64,000 nucleotides of DNA from Indibacter alkaliphilus LW1 (GTDB lineage Bacteria; Bacteroidota; Bacteroidia; Cytophagales; Cyclobacteriaceae). Of the stretch, positions 61,834-64,000 are shown piece by piece. Below the pieces are notes generated by a model. That model searched no databases. It was not told where the DNA came from and saw only the letters and a list, made by a program, of their open reading frames with translations. The number at the start of each line of letters is the position of its first letter. The stretch's first letter is position 1. The position numbers were made by a program, and so were the translations under genes. The stretch covers positions 144,952 to 208,951 of the forward strand of contig NZ_ALWO02000032.1 in NCBI RefSeq assembly GCF_000295935.2, written 5' to 3'.

Positions 61834-61855
61834 GGGCACTGCCCTTATCTTACCT
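61823..61855. terminator. 15-bp perfect hairpin shared by two convergent genes
   Basis: AGGTAAGATAAGGGC (61823-61837), act, GCCCTTATCTTACCT (61841-61855). The stem contains the sppA stop codon on the plus strand and the flavin reductase stop on the minus strand, so the last codons of both genes are part of the structure. Likely a bidirectional terminator; the T-tract is short, so RNA 3'-end protection is another possibility. Confidence 0.7.
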
Positions 61856-62744
61856 GATTTTGTAAAAGAATTTTCCAAGCCTCTTCAACTTCACCTTCCA
61901 GTAACTTTTCCTGAGCCATTTGGTGCAAATGAAACTCCAAACCTTCATAGTCATTTTTAAAGCGTTGAAGCAATTCTTGAATTACAGGAGTTTTTCCATA
62001 CTCAGAAACATCTGAATCCGAAGGAATTGATTCCACATTCCCGAGTCTTCCCAAATTGTTACCAGTCAAAACCATGCTATTTTTTATTGATTCAGGTATG
62101 ACATCTACACCAATACCTTTGTTTCTGATAGGTTTAGGTATTTCAAATAAAGCATCACCATTGGCCCTGCAGTACCAATCGCCTCCCATTCTGGCGACTC
62201 CATCCAGCTTGAAAGGATCAATTTTTCTATTGTCATCTAAAATATTTTCATTCAAATGAATCATGATAACTTCACAAATAACCAAGTTGGCAGCACCACC
62301 ATTTTCTCCAATGGGAAGGATCTGAAGCACCTTACATTCAAATGAAACAGGGGCTTCCTTTACCCTTGGGGGCTTTACAAGGAGGGATTTTTCTTCTTTA
62401 AAACCTGATTTAATAAATTCATTTACTCCTTTTTCATATTCTGTGCTGGCCAAAGACATTTGTTCTACCATGCGATAATTGACTATGTTGATTACCACCT
62501 CAGCCACCTCTTTGACATTTTCAAGGCTATGTTTGGTCGTATTATCCCTAACTCTCCTTGCAGGTGAAAAAATCAAAACAGGGGGATTAGAGCCGAAAAC
62601 ATTGAAAAAGCTAAAAGGGCTTAGATTGACATTTCCATTGCGATCAACAGTGCTCGCAAAAGCAATTGGTCTTGGTGCTATTGCTCCTAACAAATATCCA
62701 TGTAACTCAGGGGTACTTATTTCTTTTGGGTTTATTGATTTCAT
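61845..62744 (-). CDS. flavin reductase family protein (DIM6/NTAB type)
   Basis: A 299-residue FMN-binding split-barrel protein: GYLLGAIAPRPIAFASTVDRNGNVNLSPFSFFNVFGSNPP near the start is the FMN site of this family, followed by TKHSLENVKEVAEVVIN and the FECKVLQI segment. The C-terminal extension of about 80 residues is helical. Members reduce flavin for partner oxygenases or act as stand-alone oxidoreductases; the partner is not visible here. Confidence 0.88.
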   Translation of the reverse strand: MKSINPKEISTPELHGYLLGAIAPRPIAFASTVDRNGNVNLSPFSFFNVFGSNPPVLIFSPARRVRDNTTKHSLENVKEVAEVVINIVNYRMVEQMSLASTEYEKGVNEFIKSGFKEEKSLLVKPPRVKEAPVSFECKVLQILPIGENGGAANLVICEVIMIHLNENILDDNRKIDPFKLDGVARMGGDWYCRANGDALFEIPKPIRNKGIGVDVIPESIKNSMVLTGNNLGRLGNVESIPSDSDVSEYGKTPVIQELLQRFKNDYEGLEFHLHQMAQEKLLEGEVEEAWKILLQNQVR

Positions 62745-62824
62745 AAATGGCTTAGTTTACTTTTTATAAATGGTTTTTTGATCGCTTATTAAATATCTAA
62801 ATTAATGACTTCAACAATAATAAC

Positions 62825-63694
62825 ATGACTATAACAATGATTTCAAATCAAAGACGATGGGTAGTACTCACTTTTTACTTGATATTTCTATTTCAAAGCA
62901 ATTCATTTTCCCAAAACTTAAATATATCCACCTACAACATAAGGTTTGATAACCCCAATGATGAAGGCAATTTATGGAAAGATAGATCCCCTCATCTCAT
63001 CAATCAGATCATTTTTCATAAAATGGATATTATTGGAACCCAAGAAGGCTTGCACCATCAACTTGAGGAAATCAAATCAGGTTTAAACTTCCCCTACATT
63101 GGAATAGGAAGAGATTCTGGTGATAATGAAGGGGAATTCAGTGCCATATTTTTTAACCCTAATAAATTGGACTTGTTATCTTCTGGAACATTTTGGTTAT
63201 CAGAAACACCAGGTATACCATCTAAAGGATGGGATGCCGCATTAAATAGAGTTTGTACTTGGGGTCAGTTTAAGAGTAAAACAGGAGATGCTTTTTATGT
63301 ATTTAATATTCATTATGATCATATCGGTCAAAAAGCTAGAGAGGAAAGCAGTAAATTAGTACTTTCAAAAATTAATGAAATCAATGAGCAGAATCTTCCC
63401 GTAATTTTCATGGGGGATTTTAACGTTACACCTGAAAACCCTGCCTATCAAGAAGTCATTAAAAGTCAAAGTTTCTTTGATTCTAAGTTGATTTCTAAAA
63501 CTCCGTCCATTGGAAATCAAGGAACGTTTAATGCTTTTGATTGGAATAAATTGCCAGAAGGAGTAATTGACCATATTTTTGTCAGCCAAGGCATTCAAGT
63601 ATTAAGACATGGTATTTTGACCGACAATTATGGGAAAAAATTTCCGTCAGACCATTTCCCTGTATTTGCAGAAATAATCTTTAAAGCTGATTAA
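62825..63694 (+). CDS. exported endonuclease/exonuclease/phosphatase-family protein
   Basis: A 289-residue protein with a signal peptide (VVLTFYLIFLFQSNSFSQ) and the EEP fold: LNISTYNIRFDNPND (Asn), IIGTQEGLHHQLEEI (catalytic Glu), FNIHYDHIGQKAREES, PVIFMGDFNVTPENPAY (Asp/Asn) and FPSDHFPVFAEI (Asp-His). It could be a DNase, phosphatase or sphingomyelinase-like enzyme; the small size and absence of a glycan-binding domain do not decide. ATG 62837 is an alternative start. Confidence 0.9.
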   Translation: MTITMISNQRRWVVLTFYLIFLFQSNSFSQNLNISTYNIRFDNPNDEGNLWKDRSPHLINQIIFHKMDIIGTQEGLHHQLEEIKSGLNFPYIGIGRDSGDNEGEFSAIFFNPNKLDLLSSGTFWLSETPGIPSKGWDAALNRVCTWGQFKSKTGDAFYVFNIHYDHIGQKAREESSKLVLSKINEINEQNLPVIFMGDFNVTPENPAYQEVIKSQSFFDSKLISKTPSIGNQGTFNAFDWNKLPEGVIDHIFVSQGIQVLRHGILTDNYGKKFPSDHFPVFAEIIFKAD

Positions 63695-64000
63695 ACAAGA
63701 AATAGATATTTCATTTATCAATCTATTGAAAGCTGCTATTCTAATTTTGTAATTGATATCCCGTAGGCCCGAAAATTTTCTCAACTTCAGAGTATCATAT
63801 TTGGTCTTCTTTAGTAGAATGTTCAAGTCACCATTTCCATCATGGCTGTAAGGTTTATCAGCAGCAATGAATCGGGATGAGTTTAGGCCAGTGCAGTGAA
63901 AAGTTTCACGCCATGGGTGCAATGATGAAGAAAGACAAAAAAACAGTCCCCTTAATTACAAGCCCCCAATATATGGCCTAAACGCCAAAAGCCTTTCAGT
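63695..64000. other. terminal non-coding stretch
   Basis: About 300 bp to the window edge. Open frames exist (minus strand 63647-63922) but overlap the preceding gene and show no support. Nothing definite is seen; the right part may belong to a gene or repeat continuing outside the window. Confidence 0.4.

Noticed and set aside
63647..63922. 91-codon minus-strand frame at the right edge
   Set aside because: It overlaps the end of a well-supported plus-strand enzyme gene and shows no domain, though the segment may belong to a feature beyond the window.

Overview
The window reads as chromosomal DNA of a Bacteroidota bacterium, most likely a Cytophagales/Cyclobacteriaceae member (Algoriphagus/Belliella-like; genus is inference). 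The grounds are a surface protein with a type IX secretion (type B) C-terminal domain, several PorT-like small outer-membrane barrels, a b558-type sdhC-sdhA-sdhB operon, AT-rich intergenic DNA with few Shine-Dalgarno sites, and island genes of Bacteroidota type.

Layout. (1) 1-13.4 kb, plus strand: an anaerobic nitrogen-oxide block. It starts with the 3' part of a Tat-exported Rieske protein and a small membrane protein, then a nearly complete molybdenum-cofactor pathway (moaA, moeA, mobA, moaD, moeB-rhodanese, moaE, a moaC-mogA fusion) around a NarK nitrate/nitrite transporter and a TauE-like permease. It ends with an Rrf2/NsrR-like sensor, the RIC/YtfE iron-sulfur repair protein and a His-rich polytopic membrane protein. 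Read together: nitrate is imported, Moco is made for a nitrate reductase presumably upstream of the window, and the NO by-product is sensed and its damage repaired. An HNH nuclease gene and a distinctive GATATT/GAAATAT repeat family interrupt the block. (2) 13.4-21.2 kb, minus strand: a BglX-like GH3 beta-glucosidase, a PQQ-type beta-propeller protein and a GH115 alpha-glucuronidase (plant polysaccharide use). (3) 21.39-34.80 kb: a 13.4-kb integrative island in the 3' end of a tRNA-Ser gene. It has a 24-bp imperfect direct repeat at both ends, a tyrosine integrase beside the tRNA and candidate arm-type sites. Cargo: two truncated XRE regulators, a RAYT transposase with REP palindromes, an orphan RHS toxin tail with a small partner gene, a 1579-aa LRR-RHS polymorphic toxin overlapping a membrane immunity gene, an AbiEi/AbiEii toxin-antitoxin pair behind a perfect 16-bp inverted repeat, a truncated hsdR, an IS66 scar, and two small regulators. 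(4) 34.9-41.1 kb: a tightly overlapping seven-gene minus-strand operon (two GT2 enzymes, a SpoIIE-type phosphatase, polysaccharide deacetylase, TatD, asparaginase), divergent from ruvC. (5) 41.7-50.6 kb: two outer-membrane barrels, a Crp/Fnr regulator, an SO_2929/SO_2930-like beta-helix plus diheme cytochrome pair, a symporter-GNAT-racemase operon, and a six-Cys exported peptide beside a propeller lipoprotein. (6) 50.8-64 kb: core metabolism (sdhBAC, carbonic anhydrase, fabD, folK, sppA, flavin reductase) with a large T9SS cargo protein and an exported endonuclease/phosphatase-family protein.

The most informative result is the island: both junctions, the integrase, and a rho-independent terminator that appears to have belonged to the tRNA-Ser gene and now lies 13.4 kb away. 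Inside it the AbiE operon with its unusual operator-like palindrome and the two toxin/immunity modules are the best candidates for biology worth testing. All family names come from reading the translated sequence; no database search was run.
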